Of a DNA stretch of 64,000 nt, positions 45,149 to 55,560 are shown piece by piece; position 1 is the first letter of the stretch, and each line of letters opens with the position of its first letter. The stretch is from assembly GCA_023653785.1 (NCBI GenBank), contig JAMKCH010078729.1:29409-93408 (forward strand), given 5' to 3'. Source of the DNA: Ophioderma brevispina (Eukaryota > Echinodermata > Ophiuroidea > Amphilepidida > Ophiodermatidae). The notes beneath the pieces were generated by a model. That model was not told the origin of the DNA. It made no database searches and was given only the letters and a program-made list of their open reading frames with translations. Made by a program: the position numbers and the translations under genes.

Positions 45149-45470
45149 CGGGTGTCATGATTTCCAGTGTCCCTATAGTGGAGAGTTCCACCGACCATAT
45201 AAGCACAATACGGTATGGCATGTACTCCCGGCATGTACTCCAGTAGGATTTTTATGCTACAATTGATTTTGTTAAACAGCTGATGCCTTTGGTACGGCTT
45301 GTTCTTGTATCTGGTCTGTTTCTTCTCCTTCTGGCAACACAAGTGGGCTTCAAACGCTTGGGCGCAAAGCCTAGTTAAAAATTGCGTGTTATCAACAACA
45401 AGTTGAACGGCTTCACATCTCTTTACACATTTTAGCTAGGAATTTTGTATACGGCACGATCAAACTTCAT
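45149..45470 (-). CDS. First coding exon of a possible NEPRO-like gene (partial, frameshifted)
   Basis: An ATG at 45470 starts MKFDRAVYKIPS. A stop follows, but a shift of one base opens a frame of about 95 codons: LKCVKRCEAVQLVVDNTQFL, LCAQAFEAHLCCQKEKKQ, then RYKNKPYQRHQLFNKINCSI and MPGVHAIPYCAYMVGG, ending at a consensus donor CCG/GTAAGTG (45149/45148). The order (short start with DR.xxIP, helical stretch, then R..xKPY..xxxxIN.xxKxLL) resembles the N-terminus of NEPRO, a nucleolar protein of the DUF4477 family; the match is from memory and weak. The base shift could be a real mutation or an assembly error. An alternative is an exon starting at TTTAACTAG (45371) without the first part. Later exons were not found. 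It is about 330 bp upstream of the prolyl hydroxylase exon on the same strand. Confidence 0.4.
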
Positions 45471-45520
45471 CGCAACTGGTTCCGATAATGGATGAAGAGC
45501 GCCGCTCATTAACGGCATAG

Positions 45521-45528
45521 TGACGTCA
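45521..45528. promoter_or_regulatory. CRE palindrome TGACGTCA
   Basis: A perfect CREB/ATF site 51 bp upstream of the ATG of the NEPRO-like exon, in a locally less AT-rich stretch. CREs at this distance are typical of promoters of widely expressed genes. A plus-strand frame starts beside it, but its start is GTG and it resembles no known protein. Confidence 0.5.
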
Positions 45529-45529
45529 T

Positions 45530-47057
45530 ATTTTGGTGATACAGCTTGGGAAGAATTCGGCAATGTGTTCGTGACGTTCGAGAGACTTTTCAGACCTCAG
45601 GTGGTCAGAAATATATGCGCAAATATAAATGGGCAAATCCAGGATGATCTCAGCTATCGGATGCTGAAAACAGAATTCAAATCAGAAATCAAATTGCGTT
45701 TGTGAGTGGTGGTGTTGTTTATGTTAGTAACGTTGCGCTTTGAGTCAATCCTAGTATGCGCGATATAATTTGGCTAGCGAGATATACTATTTGTGTCGGT
45801 GTCTCTTTAGTCAATTCCGAACACACTTCTCATCTATGCGACATTTACATTTACTACGTTGCCACTGCAAATATGCATGGCAATTTTTTCGGCAGTGGAA
45901 CCAAGTTTGAATTTGGAAATGCAATGGGAGTATTGATTGCTGTCATAATCATATGCGCAGAACTGTATTTTGACTCAGCAGGGTCAGTTGCGGCGCGGTC
46001 AAGCATGTTATGCATGACATGTACATTGTACACGCAAAGATTTACTGCATTCGGTTGTGTGTATACTGCAACGCGGTTCATTTAAACTTAGGTCAGTCAG
46101 CCGTGGCTTGATCGAGCGCTATAAATAGCCGAAAGCCTTCTGGTTATTTGCATAAATAGGAATTTACTACACAGGCGCAAAGTACAGTCAGTGACTAGCG
46201 TCGGTGACTAGAGTCGATTTACGCATGCGTGAAAACCTTGTACAGCTTCTATGGAGTAGGTTTGTTTGTGCATGCATAGTTAAAATGTATGCTCAGACAA
46301 AGCAGGTTTTGACCACATGTGTATGCATATTTTTTAATTTTTAAGTCATGCAAGTCTCACTTAGGCTTATGTAGAAATTTTAGATTTTGATCAGAAGTCT
46401 AGTTTGAACACTTATGGGCAGTACCTTCAGAATGGGACTGAATGCCTAGATTTATACAAAGATTTTTTGTTCAAAGATGTGTTGCTTCTAAAAATATGGT
46501 ATGTCATTCAAGTTTTGAAGAAGTGAATCCGCTTTTTGTTCATATTTATGTACAAAATTCAGTTTTGACCACTTTTATAGGCGTGCAAAACCTCCGGTTA
46601 ATAAACCAGGTTTAAACCCCCGGTTTTAACCGATCCATCCTGCCAACGAACCCCGAGACGATGATTTTGGAAGTCATATGTATTCCAAAATTATCATTTT
46701 GTTACTAAATTATAGAACAAGGGTTTAAAGCACTATTGCACATTTTTTTTTGAGGGGCTGCCCGCCATTTTTCAAATTTGGAGATTTTTACACGGTTGCA
46801 TTGGTAACTGGCTAGTAACCTATACCTGTGGATGGTTTTTAAGCTCGAAAATGTCTATGTGTCACAAACGAAGGAATTTTGGTACTCGAATAATTATTAT
46901 CGGGATCCCCGAATATACTTCAACGGCTGCTGGAAACTGCCTCCAATGTGAAATAGCGGGAAATAGCGCCATGTACGTGTTTACGCTCTCCATTAGTTGT
47001 TTTAATAGTTCATGCAAGTCAAGTTAGAGTTATTTTCTCGAGGTGGCACTATTTTCA
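45530..47057. other. Promoter-proximal and intergenic stretch, no gene confirmed
   Basis: Two plus-strand frames (45520-45705 and 45756-46085, the second with an ATG and 109 codons) have no recognised domain, and are left out as genes. Near 46590-46640 a CCGGTT/AACCGG-rich block (CCAGGTTTAAACC) forms small palindromes. Confidence 0.35.
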
Positions 47058-47271
47058 ATATGGAGGGACATAACGTAGCATTTCCAGCTCTGCCCTCGGA
47101 ACCCCAATTCTAATACAAATTATCTATCGCTTATTTTGTGATAAATACGCATTTTTTTAGCATTCCGTTCGCAAGCAAGTTTTCCTAGACAATTAACAAC
47201 GTACCTGTGGAAAATTCAAATTTTGAAACTTGGGGCGCTCTTAAAAAATGTGGCCAATATGCTTAAGAGGT
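47058..47271 (+). repeat. Dispersed repeat B, copy 2
   Basis: GGACATAACGTAGCATTTCC, CGCTTATTTTGTGATAAATA, GGGGCGCTCTTAAAAAATG and ATGCTTAAG match 11122-11341 in order and orientation, with more divergence in the middle. Confidence 0.75.
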
Positions 47272-48254
47272 GATTTTTGTAATGTCCTTGGGACCGCCGG
47301 ATGGGACGCGATTGGCTGCCGTAGAAAATACCGTAAGAAATTCCATAAATTAACCGTTTGAAATCCAAAATGCCCAAACCCGCGGGTCGTGTCCTCCTCT
47401 CTGCATGCTAGTTAATCTTCTTCTTCTGGGTGGTTTATTTAATTAACTTAATAGTACAATTTAATGTTTAAAGGTTCTTGTCCGATTTCTTTGTTTGTGT
47501 TCTCTAGCTATATGAGAGGCCTACACTTGCAGACACTCCTCATCAAGTACCGTGGGAAACAAACTTGCGGTTTTGATGGTAGAACAATTAGCATATTGCA
47601 AGCGCTATTCAATACTGTGCTAATATGATAGTCCAACCATTAAAACGGTGGTTTTTTTACTATCTGTGAATGAATTAATTTAAAGGCTCAATTTCAGAAC
47701 GTCAATGAGAAAAATAACGGCCCTTCGTCTGATAATCAAATTCATACTACGTCCAGGTAAATCGGGGGGGGGGGGTCCAAGCGATTCGGGAACCCGCACC
47801 TTTAAATAAATCTTTTTATGTGCATGTTTTGTATGTTTTTAATGCGCAAATAAAATGGAATAAGATGACATGATCTTTTTAACACCACTTGCATATAAAC
47901 GCTCACGTGCGCTTGGGTTAGGTTTCAAACTAGGGTAAGGTTTTGGAAAGAGGCTGCGTTTTAAAAGATAGGATAAGGTTTCGAAGGTATGGCTGATTTT
48001 CAAGCTAGAGCTAGGTTTTCAAAGCTCGGCCTGGTTTTTTGAAGCTGTGATGAACGGCTTGACCGGCGCGGTTTGATTCTTTTGACGCCTGCAATACTAG
48101 TTGTTGCTGTTTTGGTTCAAATGGGCCTAGTTGCCAGAAAATGACCGGGTCCAAATTTCAGACCCCTGCTTCCCTTCCTCCTGCGGGTGTGTGGGGGAAT
48201 ATATAGACGTATATTTACATCTGTGAAATTTATCATGAATTAACTACGTATTAC
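47272..48254. other. Intergenic; dispersed repeat at 47550-47660
   Basis: No gene. GTGGGAAACAAACTTGCGG, TTGATGGTAGAA and CCATTAAAACGG (47553-47650) match the block at about 7140-7240. A G-run at about 47766 is a possible assembly trouble spot. Confidence 0.4.
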
Positions 48255-48560
48255 TCCAGATAGACAAGAATGGACGCGTGGTCCAGTAGGAAAGCGCAGG
48301 ACTCGTGACAATTAGACCGTTAAATCGTGAGTTCGAGCTCCACTGTTGTGAACGAGTTTGTGTTCCAGGGCAAGACGCTTTAAAATCTCAATTGCATCGT
48401 CGACCAAAGCGAAATCAGGGGAGCTGTTAGGGGGGATATTACAATCTAAGTGCTGGCATGTGCGCTTGCAGGGCATGTCTTTGAGCAGCCTCCAAGATGA
48501 AGCGAAGTAATTGTGAGTTGCAACTTCCAGAAGACGGCGTATAGCCGATAGGATCAAAGA
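48255..48560 (+). repeat. tRNA-derived SINE, second family
   Basis: GCGTGGTCCAGTAGGAAAGC is a box A and GTGAGTTCGAGCTCC a box B, about 45 nt apart, followed by GTGTTCCAGGGCAAGACGCT, a block common just after the tRNA part of many animal SINEs. The body has TGTTAGGGGGGATATTACAA. It differs from family S1. The minus-strand frame over it is an artefact. Confidence 0.7.
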
Positions 48561-48655
48561 GAAAAAGATGCTTGCATAAGGACTTTACGCATATCGGCGA
48601 AGTAACAGATTTCTGCACAGATTATTATTCAATATTATACCTTTCAATACCCTGA

Positions 48656-49662
48656 GGTATGTCAAGTACAAAAGTTGCACATTTGTTTGAAAATGAATAA
48701 AATGGCATCACAATCAGTGACCAGTAGATGTACATCATGCTGTATTGACTCGAGCAAATAATAGCACTGTTGATATCCAGTAAATCCACTCGGTATGTAG
48801 CGGATAAAGCACTTCAAATTAGTTTTTATCTGGAGGTACAGAGCCATTGTTATTACCCCTGCAGTTAAAAAGATTTCAGGTGCTACCACCACCCCGATTA
48901 AGATAGAGCTGGGTTTTTTCATTACCCAAGCACAAGATACTTGTCCTTTTTCACGGATAAATAAACATTGGGTTTCTACTGTGTTTAAAATTAACCTTGA
49001 CCGTATATTCCATCATTTTTCCGAAAAGGAAACAAAGATGAACCAAAAACCATTAAAGAAAGTTGTTTGGCAGACTGTGACCTAACATCTTTGTGCAGAA
49101 AAAAAACTTAATTTACAGTAACTTGCCGCGTAATCCCATTTCTATTCAATTTACCGCGTTGTTATCATAGGTCGCTAGACCCCTTCTTTTGTATCCTTCT
49201 AAAAACATGGTGGTAAATTGAATAGAAATGAAGTCCAGCAATAAGTTATGGATATTGGGTCTGCACAAAGATTTAGGTCACAACTTACCAAGCAAGATAT
49301 CTACCACGAGGTTTGTTCACATTCGTTTCTTTTTCAAATGATGGAATATACAGTCAAAATTATTGAACTCACAGTCGAACCTCAAAGTTTATTTTAATCG
49401 CGAACAAGGCCAGCTCAATATAAACTGGGCAGTGATAAAACCTAAAATCTGTTCAACTGCATGGACAGAAACAATGGCTCTGCAGTTCCAAAGAATCTGA
49501 ATCGCTTTGTGGATGTACTTGTTAATAACGCGCTTATTTGCTTGAGTCATTGTACCAAGGCGTATGTCCACTTGATCACTATATTCAGAAAAGAAATTGA
49601 GATGGCATTTTATTCATTTTCATAAAAATGTACAACCTTTGCGATTGACATACCCAATAAAT
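48656..49662. repeat. 1-kb foldback element (long inverted repeat)
   Basis: The left arm TATGTCAAGTACAAAAGTTG ... AATGAATAAAATGGCATC is inverted at the right end as GGCATTTTATTCATTTTCAT ... GACATACCC. Other blocks pair inward in order: GACTCGAGCAAATAA, CAGAGCCATTGTTA, TATATTCCATCATTT, TGTGACCTAACATCTTTGTG and TTTCTATTCAATTTACC/GGTAAATTGAATAGAAA around the centre. The arms of about 480 bp are clearly diverged, so the hairpin is old. The right arm keeps a 60-codon minus-strand frame (GTMTQANKRVINKYIHKAIQ) that stays open in the duplicate at 55993-56175, while the equivalent left arm is broken; it may be eroded element coding sequence. Confidence 0.75.
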
Positions 49663-50639
49663 GGTTAATTAGGATATTTATTATTATTTATAATGAAAAA
49701 ATGGCTTACTTCGGCGAAGTAAGTATTCAAAATTAACAATATTTACTTTGACCCCATGACCAAGTAATAATAACTGGCAACATGCTTTCAGACCATTTGC
49801 GCTGATCTTCAATCTTCAAGGTAGAAATTCCCTAATGCAACTTAGATGAATCTATACGAATTGGTGCTGGTGTGGCAACAAGAGCCATAAGGTGCAAGTG
49901 ATGAAATATATTGGAGAAGAAAGTTGACAAAAAAATCCAATGGTAAATAACAAGTCATGGTGCGATAGAAGACAAATGAAGATCTTAGAGTGCGTTAAAA
50001 AAGCCTGATAAACTTGTTACAGCAAGTCTGGATTCCCCAGATAGCGACAAGTCATTCCACTAATCCTTTGGAAATGCAAGCGTTCGCCTGTTCATGTTTG
50101 CTTTATTACTGTACTATAGGTACGACTCCAGTAAATGGTAACTCGTAATTAACAATAACACCTAACCAACACACACTGTATATGCACCCACACAAGTCCC
50201 ACTTCATACAGGGGTGCAAAAAGTGCTGGAGCTGGGAGGCCGCTCACAGGAAATAAAAGCTCAAATGAGAAATGAGACAAAAGGGTACAAAAAAGGCGAA
50301 AAATCTTGAGGGAAAAAATAAAGAAAAAGAAACGAGGAAAACTGAAGAAAAAGGACTAAGAGGAAAATAAGAGAAAAAATATAAACTAGGCTGCGTATTG
50401 TGCTTTAGAAAGCCCGAGTATATCATGCAGGTGACTACTTGCACTGTCCACGTTACCTTTGACCCCCATCTATTGTTACAGGCCCCCACAGAGTTGCAAT
50501 GGATGTTATGATTTATTTAACTTTGAATGAGTTAAACTTATAAATTACATATAAATATTATAAATTAAATCTCAGTAACATAATATAAAACACTAGACGC
50601 TTCCAGGATACTATCCCCGTCAGGTTGATGTGAAGTAGA

Positions 50640-51690
50640 CAAAGACTTGCAATGACAGCGGTATCATCCATAAGCAAGTTTTCCCATTGGGCACACAATT
50701 ACCAGGTAGACTTGTTATTTCTCTGGTGGTTGAGTGGGAACTTGAGGTATTCTAGCAATATAAGCAACTTTGATATTTGTTGTGTCTTTTGGACCTTTGA
50801 CCCATTAACGATGCTCACAGAGGGAGGTCACTGTGGACTCTTTTTTCACTTTTCATTGATGCCTAAGATGACATAGCTATTTAGGTCAATTAGCTTCTTT
50901 TATATTTTGACCCCTAGATGAACCCATTTGACCTTTTGATCCCAAAATTGCACATAAGTAATAGAGCCTTTTCCAGTTGTCTGTTAAATTTGACAAAATC
51001 TACTTTGGTTAATGAGTTATAGCGTTTTTTTGCATTTTAATAGGCTCATTGCATATCTTGCATCTGACCCCTATGGCTCAATATTCCTGTCACATGATTC
51101 GTTCGACATTAATCCGCAGCTTTTGCGCAGACATCACCTATCTCGGTTGTAATCGATTTTGAGATATACAATTTTTGCATATTAATTAGATAATGCCGCC
51201 AATTTTGAATGTTAATGTTCCGATATTAATTCTGTGTACAAGCTTGATCCACTGACCAAAGACGATGCCTCATGCGGAATTTTCGTACGTAGCGCACCTA
51301 ATCTGTAGAAGAAGTATGCCTCAAAAGAGTTTAGTTTTTGACCTCTATTGACCCCTACGATAGGTCAAAGGTCAAAATATTTTTCATCTCATGTAACTTT
51401 GGGTCAGTGGTTCTTCTGACCGATTTGGTCAATTCGGCCCATCCGTTTGGCACTAGTAGCATTTTGAGCAGGTACAAAGACCGAAATTACTAGGCATCTA
51501 TTGCGCTTTAGAAAGCACGAGTATATCATGCGGGGACTACTTTGTACTGTCCATGTGACCTAGTATAAATTATAAGGGTTTTTGGGTCAGCAATTCCGAT
51601 TACCAAATTCCGAAAAAAAAAAAATGATATAGGCAATTGATATCTGTGTGAGGTCTTTCAATATTCTCAAGATGCCCCTTAATCGACCCA
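50640..51690. repeat. Diverged array-related sequence with hormone-receptor-like half-sites
   Basis: Spaced units with TTTGACCC, GACCCCTA, GGTCAGTGGTTCTTCTGACC and one perfect TAGGTCAAAGGTCAAA (51361-51376) precede the regular array. They look like older members of the same unit. The same stretch lies at about 57230-58250 in copy 2. Confidence 0.55.
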
Positions 51691-53200
51691 CATGACATTT
51701 AACCCAAATCTATGAACCACCACATCTTGGCCCTGGGTCGTGTTTTTTCTGACCAAGTATAGTGATCATGCAATTGATTGGTGTCAGAAACAGTAAATTG
51801 GAGTGTAAGAGCGGACATGACCTGTAATAACCCCTGCGTGACCTTTGACCCCAATCCTGTACACACTTCCATAATGGGCCTTTGGGGTCAGCGTTCTCTG
51901 ACCAATCTTTGATTATAGCAATTGATTGTGTGGCAGAAACAACAAAGGAGGGTAAGAGCGACATGACCTGTAAGGACCCCCGTCGGTGACCTTTGCCCAA
52001 ATCTGTAAACACCTCCATATGGGCCTTGGGTCAGCGGTTCTTCTGACGAATCTAGTGATTATAGCAATTAATTTGTGGCAGAACCAACAAAAGAGGGTAA
52101 GAGCAACATGACCTGTATTGACCCCTGCGTGACCTTTGACCCAATCTGAAACACCCCCATATGGGCCTTGGTCCAACGGTTCTCTTTCTGACCCAGTCTA
52201 GTGATTATAGCATTGTTTGTGGAGAAACAACATAAGGAGGATAAGCGACCTGACCTGTAATGCTCCCTGCGTGACCTTTGACCCAATCTGTTAAACACCT
52301 CCATATGGGCCTTGGTTCAGCGTTCTTCTGATCGAATCCTAGTGATTATAGCAATATTTGTGGCAGAAACAACAAAAAGGAGGGTAAGAGCAACTTGACC
52401 TGTAATGACCCCTGCGTGAACCTTGACCCAAATCTGTAAACCCCACCATATGGCCTTGGTCAGCGTTTTCTTTGCCAGTCTAGTGATTATAGCACTGGAT
52501 TTGGTGGCAGAAACAACAAAAAGAGGGTAGAGCGACATGACCTGTAATCACCCCTGCGTGACCTTTGACCCCAATCTGAAAAAAACCCCATATGGGCCTT
52601 GGGTCAGCGGTTTCTCTGACCATGTCTAGTGATATATCAATTGTTTTTGTGTGCAGAAACACCAAACGGAGGGTAAAGCGACATGACGTAAGACCCCTGC
52701 CGTGAACCTTTGACCCAAATCTGTAACCTCCATATGGGGCTTGGGTCCGCGGTTCTTCGACGAAGTCTAGTGATTATAGCAATTCATTTGTGCATAAACA
52801 ACAAAAAGGAGGGTAGAGCAACATGAACCTGTAATGACCCCTGAGTGAACTTTGACCCAATCTGTAAACACCCCCATATGGGCCTTGGCAGCGGTTCTTC
52901 TGACCAAGTCTAGTGATTATAACATTGATGGTGTTGGCAGAAACAACAAAGAGGGTAAGAGCGACTGACCTGTAATACCCCTGCGTGAACCTTTGACCCC
53001 AATCTGTAAACACCCCCATATGGGCTTGGGTCAGCGGTTTTTTCTGACCAAGTCTAGTGTGTATAGCAATTGATTTGTGCAGAAACAGCAAAAGGAGGGT
53101 AGAGCGACTGAACCTGTAATGACCCTCTGCGTGACCTTTGACCCCAATCGTGAAACACCCTGTCTGGCACTTGTGTCAGGGTTATTGACGAAGTCTGGTC
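51690..53200 (-). repeat. Minisatellite array, about 143-150 bp unit, ten copies
   Basis: The marker TGACCTGTAATGACCCCTGC and variants recur at about 51818, 51961, 52107, 52247, 52392, 52535, 52681, 52822, 52963 and 53106. Each unit reads TGCGTGACCTTTGACCCAA, then CTGTAAACACC, CATATGGGCCTTGGGTCAGC, GGTTCTTCTGACCAAGTCTA, GTGATTATAGCAATTGATTT and GTGGCAGAAACAACAAAAAG. On the minus strand GGGTCAAAGGTCA is a DR1-type direct repeat of nuclear receptor half-sites. The minus-strand frames rich in GHVALTL are by-products of the repeat. Confidence 0.85.
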
Positions 53201-53690
53201 CAGATCAAGATAACTGTGTGTAACACCAGTACTTTTTGAAATATTAGGAGGGATTAGAGAGACTGCCCCTTTGTTGACCCCTAAAATGACTTGGGATTCA
53301 AAATCTGTGTACAAGCCATATGGCCATGCATCTGGCAATCACTCACTGTGACCGGAATGGCATCGATAGGCACTGGAACTTGGGAGAATAGGAAAAAGGG
53401 TGTTAGCGCGACAGTGACCGCCATTGACCCTACTGACCCCTATGGTTAAAACTGTTTACACCATATATGAAGCTTGGGTCCAGGGGTTTCTTGTGGCCAA
53501 TTCTCGGTTCAATCAGACCAAGCATCTGACACTAGTACATTTTGAAGCAAGGTTACAAAGAAAGAAAGAAGAAAGAAAAGAAAAGAAAACGAGAGAAGGC
53601 AGTAATATCATAGCGGCTTGCACCGCATTATATAAGGACGGAGAAAAATAAAATGGGCAAAGAGTTATAGCCATTTCGGCAGTGAGAGGA
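53200..53690. repeat. Two or three highly diverged terminal units of the array
   Basis: GACTGCCCCTTTGTTGACCCC (about 53262) and GACAGTGACCGCCATTGACCC (about 53410) keep the unit spacing but diverge elsewhere. An AAAGAAAGAAGAAAGAAAAG purine tract follows at about 53558. Confidence 0.55.
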
Positions 53691-54140
53691 ACTCTAGGTA
53701 AGGAAACCTAGGGGAAATGCGAGGAATAGAAACCCATATGGGAACTTGAGGAAAAGACCCAAAGAAATGTGATGAAAAGAACCTGTGGAAATGTGAGGAA
53801 GAAGCACCCAGGAGAAACTTAAGGAAAGAAGCCTAGGGAAATTTAGGGAAAGAAACCTAGGAGAATGAGAGGAACAATTTAGGAGTATGAGGAAATGAAA
53901 CCTGGATGAAATGGGAGGGGAAAAGCTAGCAAAACTGTTAGGAACAGAACCAAGGAGAATTAGAGAAAGAAACCCAGGGGAAATGTTAGACCGACATCTC
54001 CTGGGGGAAAGTGAAGCACATTGTAGAAAGTCAACCTAGGATAATAAAGTAGGAAAAGAAACCTAAGCAATGTGAGGAAAAAGAAACTGGAGGAAAATGT
54101 TGAACCAAAGAAACCTAAGAAAAATATGAGGAAAAGTTTG
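53690..54140 (+). repeat. Purine-rich minisatellite, about 28-30 bp unit
   Basis: AAACCTAGGGGAAATGTGAGGAAAAG-like units (here quoted in pieces: AAACCTAGG, GGAAATGTGAGG, AAAAG) recur about fifteen times with substitutions. The strand asymmetry is extreme (almost no C or T runs). It is duplicated at about 59610-60050. Confidence 0.8.
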
Positions 54141-54835
54141 TAAACATGGTGGATTGTGGGATATCAAGACAGAAAATAGTGCATGATATGGGTGGAAACA
54201 TTTTAAAAGCTGAAAATTACGCCTACTCAGATAAGTCAGTCCAGGCTGAGGATCTAGTGCTGATGGTTTTTAAAAAATTAAATGCGGAAAAAATAAGAGG
54301 AATAGGGAATCGAGATTTAGAACCTAGCAAAATATGTGAGTAATTTAAAGTAGTTTTGTGAACAATGAATTGTGGAAGTCCAAAGTTAGAACACTCCAAA
54401 TCTGAGGAGAAAAATATAAATCTAAACACAGAAAATTGGAGAAAAAGATTAAACGAACCAAAACTGTCAACCTTAACTTTGGAAGCTAACCACATAGCTA
54501 GGCAAGCAAGCACTTCAAGATCAACCCATTCTTTTCGCAGAAGAAGGAAAAAGAGAACCATGCAGGAAATCAATTTACATAATGTTCGGTTTTTTGAGGA
54601 AACTATAAGTAGGGGCCTACTAACTACATGATATGATTACGGAGTTGACCATCAGGTCGAGTCACACTTTCACAACACATGGGTGAGGACATTAGGATTG
54701 AGGGTTCAACCAGTCTGTGGGATGGTCCACATCATTTTGGGGAATCAAGGGAGTGGAAGTGGTAGAGCACAAATCAGACAAGAACAGGTTTTAACACTTA
54801 TTCTTCAAAAAGATCATCTTGAAGGTTCCGAATAG
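54141..54835. other. Non-coding spacer inside duplication copy 1
   Basis: Short A-rich frames (65 and 88 codons on plus) are not kept open in copy 2, which argues against a gene. Confidence 0.45.
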
Positions 54836-54960
54836 CTAGCTTCCGGGGCGCTGGCCTGGACAAATCTGCTGGGGCCTGCCCCTTCATCCTTCAGTGGCCC
54901 AGCCCAGCCCTAGTGTAGGCCCCCTGCACTTCACCTGCTTAATGTTGTAGGTCGTTTATG
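54836..54960. repeat. GC-rich block related to the 5.6-kb repeat
   Basis: AGCTTCCGGGGCGCTGGCCT, GGGGCCTGCCCC, CAGTGGCCCAGCCCAGCCC and GGCCCCCTGCACTTCACCTG have the same order of motifs as 5780-5865. Its duplicate lies at about 60727-60838. Confidence 0.55.
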
Positions 54961-55109
54961 TGAAATTACCTTTGTGGCCCTCCCAATCAGAAAATTAATG
55001 CACACGACTAATAGTGAAACAAACATAATACCTACTCATTTGGTTTTTTTACATTTCACATGCGGTTTATTTCAATTTTTCAAAAACCCTAGTCTTACCA
55101 GCCTTTTTT

Positions 55110-55560
55110 TTGTAACACGGTTTGAACAAGGGGGGGGGGGTGTTTACCACCCCCCTCGAGATTTTGTTATAAAGCACCATATGCTTATGATTTTGATACC
55201 AATGGATAAGCTATGGCCTCCGCTTTCCATCGATACAAAATAATACCAACTACCTATATGTCGTCACAATGACGTCATCAAGTCCGCGAGTCGCAAAATT
55301 GGATTTCCTTCCACCGAAAATAGAGGCGAACATCATTTTGCGCTACAAATCGCAGAATAATCGGATTTTCATGCGATTTTCAGCTCTAAATGATGGCATT
55401 TGGCTAGTTTTACATAAACTAGAGTTTTGAGATACTGTGCATAATATTTTCAAAAATTCACCATAAAAATCCTTGGTTGGCAACCACCACCCCCCCCCAC
55501 CCTTCGACTTTGATGGCATACCCTAACCCCGGTGAAGGTGTTTCCCTTCACATTTTTTTT
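55110..55560. repeat. MITE-like repeat with G-run and C-run ends
   Basis: GGGGGGGGGGTGTTTACCACC at about 55130 faces a mirrored AACCACCACCCCCCCCCACC at about 55485. The interior has the TGATACCAATGGATAAGCTA block shared with 11.84 kb and 61.09 kb, and GTCACAATGACGTCATCAAG. No coding evidence. Confidence 0.6.

Larger units (their letters stand above)
48915..55560. repeat. 6.6-kb tandem duplication, copy 1
   Basis: From about CACAAGATACTTGTCCTT (48931) to CCCTTCACATTTTTTTT (55560) the sequence reappears in order at 55561-61495. Shared landmarks are the foldback's right arm, (A/C)CCTAACCAACACAC-like text, the half-site-rich array, the AGGAAA minisatellite, the GC-rich block and the terminal C-run repeat. 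The two copies differ largely by small insertions and deletions. Copy 1 has ten units of the roughly 145-bp array and copy 2 has five, which accounts for nearly all of the 0.7-kb length difference. Confidence 0.9.

Noticed and set aside
45756..46085. 109-codon plus-strand frame with an ATG
   Set aside because: No recognised domain, no splice or promoter support; likely chance in the promoter-proximal region.
51710..53338. Series of minus-strand frames rich in GHVALTL and GQK
   Set aside because: Produced by the 145-bp minisatellite; the frame drifts from unit to unit.
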